Shown: positions 7,935 to 17,610, counted from the first letter of the stretch. The stretch is 64,000 bases of DNA from COE1 sp910588595 (GCA_948957135.1 CARDBT010000016.1:1-64000), one strand, 5' to 3'. The notes: generated from the letters alone by a model not told the origin. Made by a program: numbers and translations.

Positions 7935-8960
7935 ATGTCAGAAGCAAAGATTTATTATCAGGAGGATTGCAACCTTTCTTTATTAGAGGGCAAGACGATC
8001 GCAGTCATCGGTTATGGCAGTCAGGGACATGCTCATGCGTTGAACGCTAAGGAATCCGGCTGTAATGTTATCATCGGTCTCTATGAGGGCAGCAAGTCGT
8101 GGGATAAGGCTGTAAAGCAGGGATTTGATGTCTATACGGCGGCGGAAGCAGCTAAAAAGGCTGATATCATCATGATCCTGATCAACGATGAACTGCAGGC
8201 AGATATGTACAAGAAAGATATCGAACCGAACCTTGAGGCAGGCAATATGCTGATGTTTGCTCATGGTTTTAACATTCATTTTGGCTGCATCACACCGCCC
8301 AAGGATGTCGATGTCACAATGATCGCACCGAAGGGACCGGGACACACCGTACGCTCCGAGTATCAGGCTGGCAAGGGTGTTCCCTGTCTGGTGGCAGTGG
8401 AGCAGAATGCGACAGGAAAAGCGCTTGAGATGGCACTCGCTTATGCACTTGCCATCGGTGGAGCAAGAGCAGGTGTCCTCGAGACTACGTTCAGGACAGA
8501 GACAGAGACAGACCTTTTCGGCGAGCAGGCAGTTCTCTGCGGCGGTGTGTGCGCACTGATGCAGGCAGGTTTTGAGACGCTTGTCGAGGCTGGATATGAT
8601 CCGAGAAATGCGTACTTTGAGTGTATCCACGAGATGAAACTCATCGTAGATCTGATCTATCAGTCAGGTTTTGCAGGCATGAGATATTCGATCTCCAACA
8701 CGGCAGAGTACGGTGATTACATCACAGGACCAAAGCTGATCACAGAGGAGACCAAGAAGACCATGAAGAAGATCCTCTCCGATATTCAGGATGGCTCTTT
8801 TGCGAAGGAATTTTTGCTGGATATGTCTCCGGCTGGGCGCCAGGTTCACTTCAAGGCGATGAGAAAGCTTGCTTCTGAGCATCCGTCCGAGAAGATCGGC
8901 GAGGAGATCCGCAAGCTCTACAGCTGGAACAATGAAGAGGATAAATTCATTAACAACTAA
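7935..8960 (+). CDS. ilvC: Ketol-acid reductoisomerase
   Basis: Converts acetohydroxy acids to dihydroxy acids in branched-chain amino acid synthesis by a magnesium-dependent alkyl shift and NAD(P)H reduction. At 341 residues it is a class I (short) enzyme. The Rossmann motif is VIGYGSQGHAHALN; the catalytic knotted domain carries TETDLFGEQAVLCGG, whose acidic residues bind the metal ions, and IYQSGFAGMRYSISN. ATG 7935 follows AGGAGG (7921-7926). An in-frame upstream start at 7890 would add residues outside the family pattern. It completes the operon; ilvD and leu genes are not in the window. Confidence 0.95.
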   Translation: MSEAKIYYQEDCNLSLLEGKTIAVIGYGSQGHAHALNAKESGCNVIIGLYEGSKSWDKAVKQGFDVYTAAEAAKKADIIMILINDELQADMYKKDIEPNLEAGNMLMFAHGFNIHFGCITPPKDVDVTMIAPKGPGHTVRSEYQAGKGVPCLVAVEQNATGKALEMALAYALAIGGARAGVLETTFRTETETDLFGEQAVLCGGVCALMQAGFETLVEAGYDPRNAYFECIHEMKLIVDLIYQSGFAGMRYSISNTAEYGDYITGPKLITEETKKTMKKILSDIQDGSFAKEFLLDMSPAGRQVHFKAMRKLASEHPSEKIGEEIRKLYSWNNEEDKFINN

Positions 8961-8984
8961 TTAATTTGTCAAAAAGTTATTCAA

Positions 8985-9023
8985 AAGGGAGAAATCAGAA
9001 ACATACGTTTCTTTTTCTCCCTT
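8985..9023. terminator. Hairpin terminator after ilvC
   Basis: AAGGGAGAAA (8985-8994) pairs with TTTCTCCCTT (9014-9023), with an inner stem AGAAAC/GTTTCT around ATAC. The T-tract on the plus strand is short. Confidence 0.55.
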
Positions 9024-9037
9024 ATTGACTTCATTTG

Positions 9038-9046
9038 TGCTATAAT
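9038..9046 (+). promoter_or_regulatory. Extended -10 promoter for ruvAB
   Basis: TGCTATAAT at 9038-9046 is a full extended -10 element (TGnTATAAT) about 35 bases before the ruvA start. No good -35 box is seen at the right distance, as is usual for extended -10 promoters. Confidence 0.5.
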
Positions 9047-9081
9047 AAATACAAATAATGTGAATTGTGGAGGCATTTGCA

Positions 9082-9687
9082 ATGTATGCATATATAAAAG
9101 GTGAGATCGTGGACATCACTGAGGACAATTTGGTGTTGGAATGCAATAATATCGGATATAATATCAGAATACCATTCAGCGTTGCTCAGCGCCTGCCGGG
9201 AACTGGTGCGACAGTAAAGATTTACACCTATACAAGTGTGCGCGAAGATGCTTTCCAGCTGTTTGGTTTTCTATCCAAAGATGATCTGGAGATCTACAAA
9301 AAACTGATCGCAGTAAATGGAATCGGTCCCAAGGGTGCATTGAGTATCCTGTCGGCGATGAGCGCTGATGATCTTCGCTTTGCCATTGTCGCGGGGGATG
9401 CCAAAGCGATATCAAAAGCACCGGGAATCGGCAATAAATCCGCAGAAAGAATCATTCTGGAACTGCGGGATAAAGTGCATATCACAAGTGAGTCCGTTTC
9501 GTCTGAACAGATATCATGTGCTGACACTCAGTCTGATACAGCAAAACAAGAGGCATTGGAGGCTCTGGTATCGTTGGGGTATTCTCCTTCTGAGGCATTA
9601 AAAGCGATGAAACAGATTGTGATCACAGATGGAATGGACTCGGGAGCTGTATTAAAACAGGCTTTGAAAATAATTAGTACACTATAA
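9082..9687 (+). CDS. ruvA: Holliday junction DNA helicase subunit RuvA
   Basis: RuvA binds four-way junctions as a tetramer and loads the RuvB motor for branch migration. The 201-residue protein has the N-terminal OB domain (MYAYIKGEIVDITED), the two helix-hairpin-helix motifs (AVNGIGPKGALSILS and KAPGIGNKSAERIILEL), and the C-terminal domain III that touches RuvB (EALVSLGYSPSEALKAM). ATG 9082 has GGAGG at 9069-9073; a GTG at 9067 is in frame but overlaps that site. ruvB follows directly. RuvC is not next to it; RecU, the Firmicute resolvase, is encoded at 45397. Confidence 0.95.
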   Translation: MYAYIKGEIVDITEDNLVLECNNIGYNIRIPFSVAQRLPGTGATVKIYTYTSVREDAFQLFGFLSKDDLEIYKKLIAVNGIGPKGALSILSAMSADDLRFAIVAGDAKAISKAPGIGNKSAERIILELRDKVHITSESVSSEQISCADTQSDTAKQEALEALVSLGYSPSEALKAMKQIVITDGMDSGAVLKQALKIISTL

Positions 9688-9717
9688 TTACGTAGATAAA
9701 TATTTTTGGAGGGGTCT

Positions 9718-10716
9718 ATGGCAGCCAGAGTGATCGAGACAAAGCTATTAGAAGAAGATGTAAAAATTGAGGGAAATCTTCGTCCACAGTCCTTAAAGGA
9801 CTATATTGGACAGAAAAAAGCAAAAGAAATTTTGAGGATTTATATAGAGGCTGCAAGGCAGAGAAACGATTCTTTGGACCATGTCCTTTTTTATGGTCCG
9901 CCTGGACTTGGAAAGACAACGCTTGCAAGCATCATTGCAAACGAAATGGGTGTTCATATCAAAGTGACAAGCGGACCTGCCATTGAGAAACCTGGGGAGA
10001 TGGCATCTATTCTGAATGGGCTTCAGGAAGGGGATGTATTATTTATTGATGAGATCCACCGTCTGAACAGACAGGTGGAGGAAGTGCTGTATCCGGCGAT
10101 GGAGGATTTTGCGATCGATATTATGATCGGAAAGGGGACATCCGCCAAGTCAGTGCGGCTTGATCTGCCCAGATTTACGCTGATCGGTGCAACGACGAGA
10201 GCCGGTCTTCTGACAGCGCCCCTTCGAGATCGGTTCGGTGTCATTCAACATCTCGAATTTTACTCTGTCGATGAATTGAAACTTATCATTCAACACTCAG
10301 CCCGCATTTTAAATGTGCAGATCGATGAACAGGGGGCGCTGGAGCTTGCCAGGAGAAGCCGGGGCACACCGCGTCTCGCAAACCGCATGTTGAGAAGGGT
10401 GCGGGATTTCGCACAGGTAAAATACGACGGTCAGATAACACTGGAGGCTGCAAACACTGCACTTGATATGCTGGATGTCGATAAACTTGGGCTTGATCAG
10501 ACAGACAGGTTGATCCTGATGACGATGATCGAGCGTTTCAATGGCGGTCCAGTTGGACTAGATACACTGTCTGCTGCGATCGGAGAGGATAGCGGAACGA
10601 TCGAAGACGTGTATGAGCCGTACCTGATCAAAAATGGTTTTATCACGCGCACACCGCGCGGAAGAGTGGTTTCGGAACTTACATACCGCCATTTCGGACT
10701 TGAAATGCCACAATAA
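9718..10716 (+). CDS. ruvB: Holliday junction branch migration ATPase RuvB
   Basis: Hexameric AAA+ motor that pulls DNA through the RuvA-bound junction. The 332-residue protein shows Walker A GPPGLGKTTLA, Walker B VLFIDEIHRL, sensor 1 region LIGATTRAG and the arginine-rich PLRDRFG, followed by the winged-helix domain (TLSAAIGEDSGTIEDVYEPY and RTPRGR). ATG 9718 is chosen because GGAGGGG (9708-9714) lies just before it; a TTG at 9706 falls inside that site. It is co-transcribed with ruvA. Confidence 0.96.
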   Translation: MAARVIETKLLEEDVKIEGNLRPQSLKDYIGQKKAKEILRIYIEAARQRNDSLDHVLFYGPPGLGKTTLASIIANEMGVHIKVTSGPAIEKPGEMASILNGLQEGDVLFIDEIHRLNRQVEEVLYPAMEDFAIDIMIGKGTSAKSVRLDLPRFTLIGATTRAGLLTAPLRDRFGVIQHLEFYSVDELKLIIQHSARILNVQIDEQGALELARRSRGTPRLANRMLRRVRDFAQVKYDGQITLEAANTALDMLDVDKLGLDQTDRLILMTMIERFNGGPVGLDTLSAAIGEDSGTIEDVYEPYLIKNGFITRTPRGRVVSELTYRHFGLEMPQ

Positions 10717-10820
10717 TATTTGATATAATATAATGCGGGTATTTAGGATCAGTAGAAAAATATGATTTGAATCTGCATAGAACAACAATATAGAAGTTTA
10801 CATGAGAAGGGGGCAAGATT

Positions 10821-11231
10821 ATGTCTGCCAAAACAGATACAGAAGTTATCATCGGAGGAAAAGTGCTGACCGTCAGCGGCAATGAGAGCGCTGAATATTT
10901 GCAGAAGGTTGCAGCATATATCAACAATAAAGTCAATGAGTACGCCAAGATGGATAGTTTTAAAAGACAGTCTGTCGATAAACAGAATATGTTGATCCAG
11001 TTGAACATTGCTGACGATTATTTTAAAGCGAAAAAACAGATTGAGCTTCTTGAGCAGGATCTGAAAGCGAAGGACAACGAGTTGTATGACTTAAAGCATG
11101 AACTGATCGCCACACAGATCAAACTTGATAACACATCAAAATCCCTGAAGGAAGCAAATGAGACTTTGAATGAAAATTCTAAGCAGATTATCCGTCTTGA
11201 AACGGAGTTGAAGGAATCCAAAAAAGCATGA
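10821..11231 (+). CDS. zapA: Cell division protein ZapA
   Basis: A 136-residue FtsZ-associated protein. The N-terminal ZapA domain is visible (TEVIIGGKVLTVSGNESAEYLQKVAAYIN), followed by a long coiled coil from about residue 60 to the end (KKQIELLEQDLKAKDNELYD). ZapA cross-links FtsZ filaments and stabilises the Z-ring. The coiled coil is longer than in the B. subtilis protein, as is common in Clostridia. The stop overlaps the start of the next gene in ATGA, so the two are translationally coupled. Start ATG 10821 follows GAAGGGGG. Confidence 0.88.
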   Translation: MSAKTDTEVIIGGKVLTVSGNESAEYLQKVAAYINNKVNEYAKMDSFKRQSVDKQNMLIQLNIADDYFKAKKQIELLEQDLKAKDNELYDLKHELIATQIKLDNTSKSLKEANETLNENSKQIIRLETELKESKKA

Positions 11232-13438
11232 GGGAACAAAAAGTAGAATTATTGGCACCCGCAGGTGATCTTGCCTGTTTTCGGGCGGCTATAAACGCCG
11301 GAGCCGATGCTGTGTACCTGGGCGGAGAACAGTATGGTGCCCGCGCATATGCGGGAAATTTCTCATCAGAGGAAATCGTGCGCGCCTTGCAGATCGCCCA
11401 TATGTTTGGCAGGAAGATTTATCTGACAGTCAATACACTTGTGAAAGAAAGCGAATGGGCAGAGCTGATTCCGTATATTGAGCCATTATATGAGGCAGGG
11501 TTAGACGGAGTGATCATTCAGGACATCGGCGTATTGGAATGTCTGCGTCAGAACTTTCCGGGTCTGGAGCTGCATGCCAGCACCCAGATGACGATCACAG
11601 GCGTCTATGGCGCAGAGTTTCTGAAAGATCTGGGTGTACGCCGTGTCGTTCCGGCGCGGGAGCTTTCTCTTGATGAGATCAGGGCTGTCAAAAAAAAGAC
11701 AGATCTGGAAGTTGAGTGTTTTATTCATGGTGCAATGTGTTACGCCTATTCTGGTCAATGTCTCTTTAGTTCTATTCTTGGAGGCAGGAGTGGTAATCGT
11801 GGACGTTGTGCGGGACCATGCCGCCTGCCTTATAAAAATGCACGGAACAAAGTACAATATCCGCTTAGTCTGAAGGATATGTATACATTGCCCATGATCC
11901 CGGAGCTGATCCAGGCGGGGATCGATTCCTTTAAGATCGAAGGGCGTATGAAAAGTCCTGAGTATGTGGCAGGTGTCACTTCTATATACAGGAAATACAT
12001 CGATCTGTATCTGGCAGATCCGAAAAATATATTTAAAATAGCACCTGAGGATGAACAATTAATAAGACAGCTGTATATTCGTTCTGACATCTGCAATGGA
12101 TACTATCAGAGACATAATGATAAATCCATGGTCACTTTGACAGAACCCGGATATTCGGGCAGCTCACCGGAAGTTATAAAAACTATTGAGGAACAATATA
12201 TCTCGAAGGATATTCTATTGCCGATATCAGGGAATGTGAAGATTCGTGCCGGAGAACTCGCAGAACTGACATTCGCATATGATGATATATCTGTGACAGT
12301 GACAGGGGATATTGTGAGCCATGCCCTGAACAGGCCGCTGAGCAGGGAAGAGATCTCTCAGAAGATCTGCAGGCTTGGGGACACCTGTTTTTCAGTCAGT
12401 GACTTGACAGTTGACACGGATGGCGCATCGTTTGTGTCGGTGAAAATGCTCAACGAATTGCGCCGAATGGCATCTTTCAAATTGGAACAGGCGATCTTGG
12501 ATCAACAAAAACCGGAACGAAAAAACTTAACAGCAGGATCCCTCTGCGGAACACAACATGTATATCGCGATGCGCTGAAACACAAAAAAGAAGGTAATGA
12601 GCTGTGCACGCTGGTCACAACCCGCGAACAGCTTTTGACTGCAAACAGATTTACCGAAATACACAGAATATATGTAGATGCCGATATTTTTTTGCAGGAA
12701 ATGGAGGCGCAGCGGTTGCTGCTGCCCGAAAAGGAGTATTTTCTTGTGATGCCTCATATATTTCGCCAAAGATCATACAAATATTTGCCTATATATGAAG
12801 AATTGTTAGGGAACGGTTGTTTTGCCGGTGTCATGGCAAGAAACTTCGAGGAGCTGGAATGGCTTGATCAGAGCGGTTATGCAGGAAAGGTATGCACTGA
12901 TCATACCGTTTATGTGTGGAATAATGCATCGTTGGCTTTTCTGTCGCAACGCTGCGAGTGTGTCACGCTTCCTCTGGAGCTGAACAAGAAAGAACTAGGT
13001 AAGCTTCTGACTGACACAGACTGCAGTATCGGTTTTGTTATATATGGGTATATCCCTATGATGTACTCGGCTAACTGTGTCAGAAAAACAATGGAGCATT
13101 GTATAAAAGATGACGCATCTGCAGACAATAAATATCATTTGACAGACCGCTATCAAAACGTTTTCACAGTAACACAAAACTGTAAGCACTGTTATAATGT
13201 TTTGTATAATACGGTGCCTTTGTCACTTCATGGTCAGCTTGAAGGAATCCGCAAAAAGAAATATGACCAATTGCGGCTTGATTTCTCCATAGAGGATGAA
13301 AGGCAGACAAATGCAGTGATCGAATATTATGTAAGCTGTATGACCGGAGAAGACGGAATTTCCAGTAAAGAAATCCCGCGTAAAGAATTTCCATACAAAG
13401 AATTTACAAACGGACATTACAAGCGTGGAGTAATGTGA
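11228..13438 (+). CDS. U32 family protein, tRNA/rRNA hydroxylation type
   Basis: A 736-residue protein of peptidase family U32. The N-terminal barrel begins LLAPAGDLACFRAAINAGAD, and the four-cysteine signature is visible in CYAYSGQCLFSS and RGRCAGPCRLPYKN, which in this family binds an iron-sulfur cluster. Characterised relatives (RlhA, TrhP/TrhO-linked pathway) hydroxylate cytidine or uridine in rRNA or tRNA using prephenate-derived chemistry rather than acting as proteases. The C-terminal 300 residues are the extended clostridial form and include further cysteines (TQNCKHCYN). ATGA overlap with zapA. Exact substrate cannot be told from sequence. Confidence 0.85.
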   Translation: MREQKVELLAPAGDLACFRAAINAGADAVYLGGEQYGARAYAGNFSSEEIVRALQIAHMFGRKIYLTVNTLVKESEWAELIPYIEPLYEAGLDGVIIQDIGVLECLRQNFPGLELHASTQMTITGVYGAEFLKDLGVRRVVPARELSLDEIRAVKKKTDLEVECFIHGAMCYAYSGQCLFSSILGGRSGNRGRCAGPCRLPYKNARNKVQYPLSLKDMYTLPMIPELIQAGIDSFKIEGRMKSPEYVAGVTSIYRKYIDLYLADPKNIFKIAPEDEQLIRQLYIRSDICNGYYQRHNDKSMVTLTEPGYSGSSPEVIKTIEEQYISKDILLPISGNVKIRAGELAELTFAYDDISVTVTGDIVSHALNRPLSREEISQKICRLGDTCFSVSDLTVDTDGASFVSVKMLNELRRMASFKLEQAILDQQKPERKNLTAGSLCGTQHVYRDALKHKKEGNELCTLVTTREQLLTANRFTEIHRIYVDADIFLQEMEAQRLLLPEKEYFLVMPHIFRQRSYKYLPIYEELLGNGCFAGVMARNFEELEWLDQSGYAGKVCTDHTVYVWNNASLAFLSQRCECVTLPLELNKKELGKLLTDTDCSIGFVIYGYIPMMYSANCVRKTMEHCIKDDASADNKYHLTDRYQNVFTVTQNCKHCYNVLYNTVPLSLHGQLEGIRKKKYDQLRLDFSIEDERQTNAVIEYYVSCMTGEDGISSKEIPRKEFPYKEFTNGHYKRGVM

Positions 13439-13477
13439 TAAGGGAGCGTCTGAGCGGGCGAATGGGAGTTAGAAAAA

Positions 13478-16189
13478 ATGCTTAGAGCAGTAATCGAATT
13501 ATCAAAATATATCTTGGTAATGAATATCTTGTTGTACACAGTGACTAGTTATATTGTCCTCCGGCGTGATGATCGAGAGCGCGGCGGGGCTGTTTTTGTA
13601 CTGCAATATGTGATGATCTTTGCCAATCACATGATTGGAAGTCTTGTTTTATTATCGTCAAGGAAGGACTTTACATATCTTTTTCTGGCTCTTTTTCAGG
13701 TGATAACTGTATTTGCTTTTATGGTTCTGATGCGGGTGATCTATCCACGCGCCAACAGATTGATACAAAATCATATAGCGCTGTTGCTGTCGATCAGTTT
13801 TATCATACTGACTCGGATATCCCTGACTCGTTCTGTCCGTCAATTTGCGATCATTGCAATATCGTTCGTGATCGCATTGATTGTTCCGGCATTGATGAAA
13901 TATGTAAAACTGCTGAAAAGATGCGAATTGATCTTTGCAGCGGCAGGCATACTTATATTGGGGATCGTTTTGATCAGCGGAAGCATCACGAACGGCTCTA
14001 AGCTTTCCTTTTCCATTATGGGTTTGTCGTTCCAGCCATCGGAGTTTGTAAAGATCATCTATGTATTTTTTATAGCGGCTATCCTGTCGAGGGCAGAACG
14101 ATTTATCCACATTGTGCTCTCGGCGGTTCTGGCGGCTATACATGTCCTGTTTCTTGTTGCCTCCAAAGATCTTGGAAGTGCCTTGATTTATTTTATCACT
14201 TATATTATCTTGTTATTTGTGGCAACACACCGGATCAGGTATCTGATACTTGGATTAGCGGGCGGTTCCGCGGCAGCGTATATCTCGTATTTTCTTTTTT
14301 CGCATGTGCGCGTGCGCGTCGCGGCATGGCTTGATCCGTGGAATGACATCAATGCCACGGGCTATCAGATCGCACAATCGCTGTTCGGCATCGGGACCGG
14401 CAGATGGTTCGGCATGGGGATCGATGCGGGTATGCCAGGTTCCATACCTTATGTGGAGCAGGATTTTATCTTTTCTGCGATCTGTGAGGAGTTCGGCGTC
14501 CTTTTTGGCATCTGCCTGATCGCAGTCTGTGTCAATTTATTTTTAGAGGTCGTGCGCGTGGCACATTCCTGTGATGATCCTTTTATGAAGTATTCATCAT
14601 ATGGATTGGGAATCGTCTACATTGTGCAGCTTTTCCTCACAATCGGCGGAAACAGCAAGTTTATCCCTTTGACAGGAGTGACGCTGCCACTGATCAGTTA
14701 CGGCGGAAGTTCAGTACTTGCCTCGCTGATCATGTTTTCCGTCATCCAGGGATTTTATATTAACAATGATGTCTGTCGTGGAGACGAGGTTATACCGAAA
14801 CTTCAAATGAATATTGTCGCGGGCGTTTTTGCGGGACTGTTTGTTGCGATCAGCGGATATCTGGTACACTATGTATACATTGACAGCCCGCAGGTCATCA
14901 ACAATTCCTACAACACAAAACGGCAGGATAAATTGGCGGCAAAGACGATCCGGGGAGATATCCTCTCCGCAGATGGGCAGATTCTTGCAACCACGCTGAA
15001 AAGTACGGATGAACGGAACTATCCTTTCGGCGACATTTTTGCACATGCGGTCGGCTATGCCTCCCATGGGAGAATGGGAGTGGAGCAGAGTGCCAATATG
15101 TATCTGGTCTCCTCCAATATCTCGCTGGGCAGCAAGCTGCAGAATGATCTGTCAGACGAGAAACATATGGGAAACACGGTCGTCACCACATTTGATGCAA
15201 GACTGCAGGAAATCGCATATAATGCAATGGGGATATACAGCGGAGCTGTGATCGTGTCAGAGCCGTCAACGGGCCGGATCCTGGCAATGGTATCCAAGCC
15301 GGACTTTGATCCGAATAAGATCAGCGATATCTGGGATGACATCCTGGCTGACACGACAAGCTCTGTACTATTGAATAGAGTTACTCAAGGATTATACCCG
15401 CCAGGATCGACTTTCAAAATACTCACAGCGCTGGAATATATACGGGAGAATCCTGAAACTTTTCAAAACTACAGATTTCAGTGTACGGGAAAATATACGA
15501 AAGATGGGAATACGATCAACTGTTTTCACGGTACAAATCATGGATCGGTGGATTTTACTGCATCTTTTGCAAAATCATGCAATGCGTCATTTGCCAATAT
15601 CGGACTTACGCTTGACAGGGAACAGTTTCGACAAACACTTGACAGCCTGTATTTTAACAATGATCTGCCCGTCGCTTTTCCAGCCAATGTCAGCTGCATC
15701 TCCGACGAGATCTCTGATAGCGACGGCACCATGCTCCAGACTGTGATCGGACAGGGTACGACGCAGATGACTCCTATTCAGATCGCAATGGTCACTGCTA
15801 TGATTGCCAATGATGGTGAGATGATGGTGCCATATATGATCGACCGCATTGAAACAGCAGAAGGGGATGTGATCAAACAATATGAACCATGCTCTTTAGG
15901 ACAGCTGATCACAGAACAGGAGACGCAGGCACTCCAGGATGTCATGGAAGCAGTGGTGCAGGAAGGCACAGGTACGAGGCTGATCAGTGATGGCTACAGC
16001 GCAGCCGGCAAGACCGGTTCCGCTGAGTTTAATGATTCCGCTGATTCCCATGCCTGGTTTACCGGATATACTTACGATACAGATACTCCGCTTCAGATAA
16101 CAGTCATCATGGAGGGCGCCGGAAGCGGCGGAGAGTACGCTGTGCCGATGGCGAGAAGGATTTTAGATCAGTATTATGGTGAAATCTAA
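13478..16189 (+). CDS. SEDS glycosyltransferase fused to class B PBP
   Basis: A 903-residue fusion of two peptidoglycan synthesis enzymes. Residues 1-460 form a FtsW/RodA/SpoVE-type (SEDS) polytopic membrane domain: Asp231 in SKDLGSAL, the ATGYQIAQSLFGIGTGRWFG loop, YVEQDFIFSAICEEFG and PLTGVTLPLISYGGSS. After a last membrane segment (about 445-470), residues 480-903 are a penicillin-binding transpeptidase with all three active-site motifs: STFK at 644-647 (nucleophile Ser644), SCN at 700-702 and KTG at 845-847. SEDS proteins polymerise lipid II and class B PBPs cross-link; they normally pair as separate proteins. The single open frame is continuous. Role in division, elongation or sporulation is not determined; FtsW/SpoVE-like context is suggested by zapA upstream. 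Confidence 0.93.
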   Translation: MLRAVIELSKYILVMNILLYTVTSYIVLRRDDRERGGAVFVLQYVMIFANHMIGSLVLLSSRKDFTYLFLALFQVITVFAFMVLMRVIYPRANRLIQNHIALLLSISFIILTRISLTRSVRQFAIIAISFVIALIVPALMKYVKLLKRCELIFAAAGILILGIVLISGSITNGSKLSFSIMGLSFQPSEFVKIIYVFFIAAILSRAERFIHIVLSAVLAAIHVLFLVASKDLGSALIYFITYIILLFVATHRIRYLILGLAGGSAAAYISYFLFSHVRVRVAAWLDPWNDINATGYQIAQSLFGIGTGRWFGMGIDAGMPGSIPYVEQDFIFSAICEEFGVLFGICLIAVCVNLFLEVVRVAHSCDDPFMKYSSYGLGIVYIVQLFLTIGGNSKFIPLTGVTLPLISYGGSSVLASLIMFSVIQGFYINNDVCRGDEVIPKLQMNIVAGVFAGLFVAISGYLVHYVYIDSPQVINNSYNTKRQDKLAAKTIRGDILSADGQILATTLKSTDERNYPFGDIFAHAVGYASHGRMGVEQSANMYLVSSNISLGSKLQNDLSDEKHMGNTVVTTFDARLQEIAYNAMGIYSGAVIVSEPSTGRILAMVSKPDFDPNKISDIWDDILADTTSSVLLNRVTQGLYPPGSTFKILTALEYIRENPETFQNYRFQCTGKYTKDGNTINCFHGTNHGSVDFTASFAKSCNASFANIGLTLDREQFRQTLDSLYFNNDLPVAFPANVSCISDEISDSDGTMLQTVIGQGTTQMTPIQIAMVTAMIANDGEMMVPYMIDRIETAEGDVIKQYEPCSLGQLITEQETQALQDVMEAVVQEGTGTRLISDGYSAAGKTGSAEFNDSADSHAWFTGYTYDTDTPLQITVIMEGAGSGGEYAVPMARRILDQYYGEI

Positions 16190-16240
16190 CATGTATTTTC
16201 TGCTTTTTGTATAAAAAATTCCAAAATCGCGAATAATACT

Positions 16241-16269
16241 TTGTAATTTTTTGCAAAAAGGTGTATATT
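16241..16269 (+). promoter_or_regulatory. Promoter for cheX-like/cheY unit
   Basis: TTGTAA at 16241-16246, a 17-base spacer and TATATT at 16264-16269, about 40 bases before the start at 16309. Confidence 0.45.
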
Positions 16270-16308
16270 AGTAATAGATAAATATTTATAGCAGAAGGGA
16301 GCCGTAAA

Positions 16309-17181
16309 ATGATTAACCGATTATTTGGAAATTATCTGGTAGAAAAGCAAATATTATCACAGAGCCTGCTTGATGAGCTACTTCCTGTTCAGAAAGATCT
16401 TAAGGCAAAAGTTGAAACAATAGCAGTGATCAATAAAATTCTTACATCGGCAGCTGCGCAGGAACTTTTAGGCAGGATCGATGAGGATAAGGAACGTTTT
16501 GGAGAGGCAGCGATCGAGGCAGGGTATCTCAGTGATGAAAAACTGGACGAGATCCTGACCTATCAGTCCAATTCCTTTATGAAATTTGTCCAAAGTCTTT
16601 TGGATCAGGGAATATTCGGTCTGGATCAGATCAACTCTTTTCTAGATGGATTTCAACAGTGTGGAGGCTACAATGATGCCCAGATCAGCTCACTGATCCA
16701 TGACGATCTTGAACAGTGCATCCGTATTTTTGTCCCACTGAAATCAGAACGGCTCAAAGAATACACAATTACCCTTGTTCGGACGATACGCAGGCTGATC
16801 GACTGTGATGCATATCTCGATAAAGCATATACGGCACGTTCCCTGCAGCTTGATAAGTATGCATGTCAGACGATCGTCGGCGATATGCACATGAAAGTAT
16901 ATATCAGTGCATCAGGCAATGATCTGCTGGCAATAGCGGATCACTTTACGGAGGATACATACGACGCAGTTGACGAGGATGCCCTGGACAACGTTGGAGA
17001 ATTTATCAACTGTGTGAATGGCCTGTATGCCACGAATCTAAGCTATGATGATATTGTAATTGATATGAATTCGCCTGAATATTCTGTTGATGGGCCGTTT
17101 ATCAGCAATGAGAAATTGTATGTCATTCCCATTTATGCCAATGGATGCAGTATCAGAGCTGTTTTAGAAGTATATGAATAA
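16309..17181 (+). CDS. CheX/CheC-like chemotaxis phosphatase protein
   Basis: A 290-residue protein whose C-terminal half resembles CheX. The CheC/CheX/FliY phosphatase signature DxxxExxN is seen at Asp227, Glu231 and Asn234 (DNVGEFINCVNG), and a proline follows at 256, close to the family spacing. The N-terminal 140 residues are helical (YLVEKQILSQSLLDELLP; LLDQGIFGLDQINSFLDG) and look like a duplicated regulatory module of the MshE-N or FIST-like helical type, which I cannot name. CheX proteins dephosphorylate CheY-P. The next gene, 42 bases downstream, is a single-domain CheY, a natural substrate. Assignment rests on motif and neighbour. Confidence 0.68.
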   Translation: MINRLFGNYLVEKQILSQSLLDELLPVQKDLKAKVETIAVINKILTSAAAQELLGRIDEDKERFGEAAIEAGYLSDEKLDEILTYQSNSFMKFVQSLLDQGIFGLDQINSFLDGFQQCGGYNDAQISSLIHDDLEQCIRIFVPLKSERLKEYTITLVRTIRRLIDCDAYLDKAYTARSLQLDKYACQTIVGDMHMKVYISASGNDLLAIADHFTEDTYDAVDEDALDNVGEFINCVNGLYATNLSYDDIVIDMNSPEYSVDGPFISNEKLYVIPIYANGCSIRAVLEVYE

Positions 17182-17223
17182 ATGTGCTTTTATAATAAAA
17201 GAAGAGAGTAAGGAGATTAAAAA

Positions 17224-17580
17224 ATGAGTACTGTTTTGATAGTTGACGATTCCAAAACATCGAGATATATGCTTCGCCATATTCTGGTCGAAAATGGTTA
17301 TGAAGTAGTGGCAGAGGCAGAAAATGGTCAGGAAGGGTTTGATAAATATTGTGAGCTTGAGCCTGATTTCGTGACATTAGATATCACGATGCCCGTGATG
17401 GATGGCATTGAGACCCTTGTGAAGATCAAAGAATACAACGAGGAAGCCAAGGTGATCATGGTAACTGCATCCGGCCAGAAAAACAAGATGCTTGATGCGA
17501 TCAAGCTTGGCGCTGCGGATTTTGTTACAAAACCTTACGAGACGAGCCAGATCATAAGTATTATGGATAGCATGAAATAA
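17224..17580 (+). CDS. cheY: CheY-like single-domain response regulator
   Basis: A 118-residue receiver domain with no output domain. Acidic pocket residues Asp8 and Asp9, phosphoacceptor Asp53 (LDITMPVMDG), the switch threonine in MVTAS and the conserved lysine in TKPYE are all present. Phosphorylated CheY binds the flagellar switch in chemotaxis; other single-domain regulators act in phosphorelays. Its place directly behind a CheX-like protein supports a chemotaxis-type role. ATG 17224 is preceded by AAGGAG. No CheA or methyl-accepting receptor gene is nearby. Confidence 0.88.
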   Translation: MSTVLIVDDSKTSRYMLRHILVENGYEVVAEAENGQEGFDKYCELEPDFVTLDITMPVMDGIETLVKIKEYNEEAKVIMVTASGQKNKMLDAIKLGAADFVTKPYETSQIISIMDSMK

Positions 17581-17610
17581 AAATATACGCACCCTACAGG
17601 AGGAAATAGC

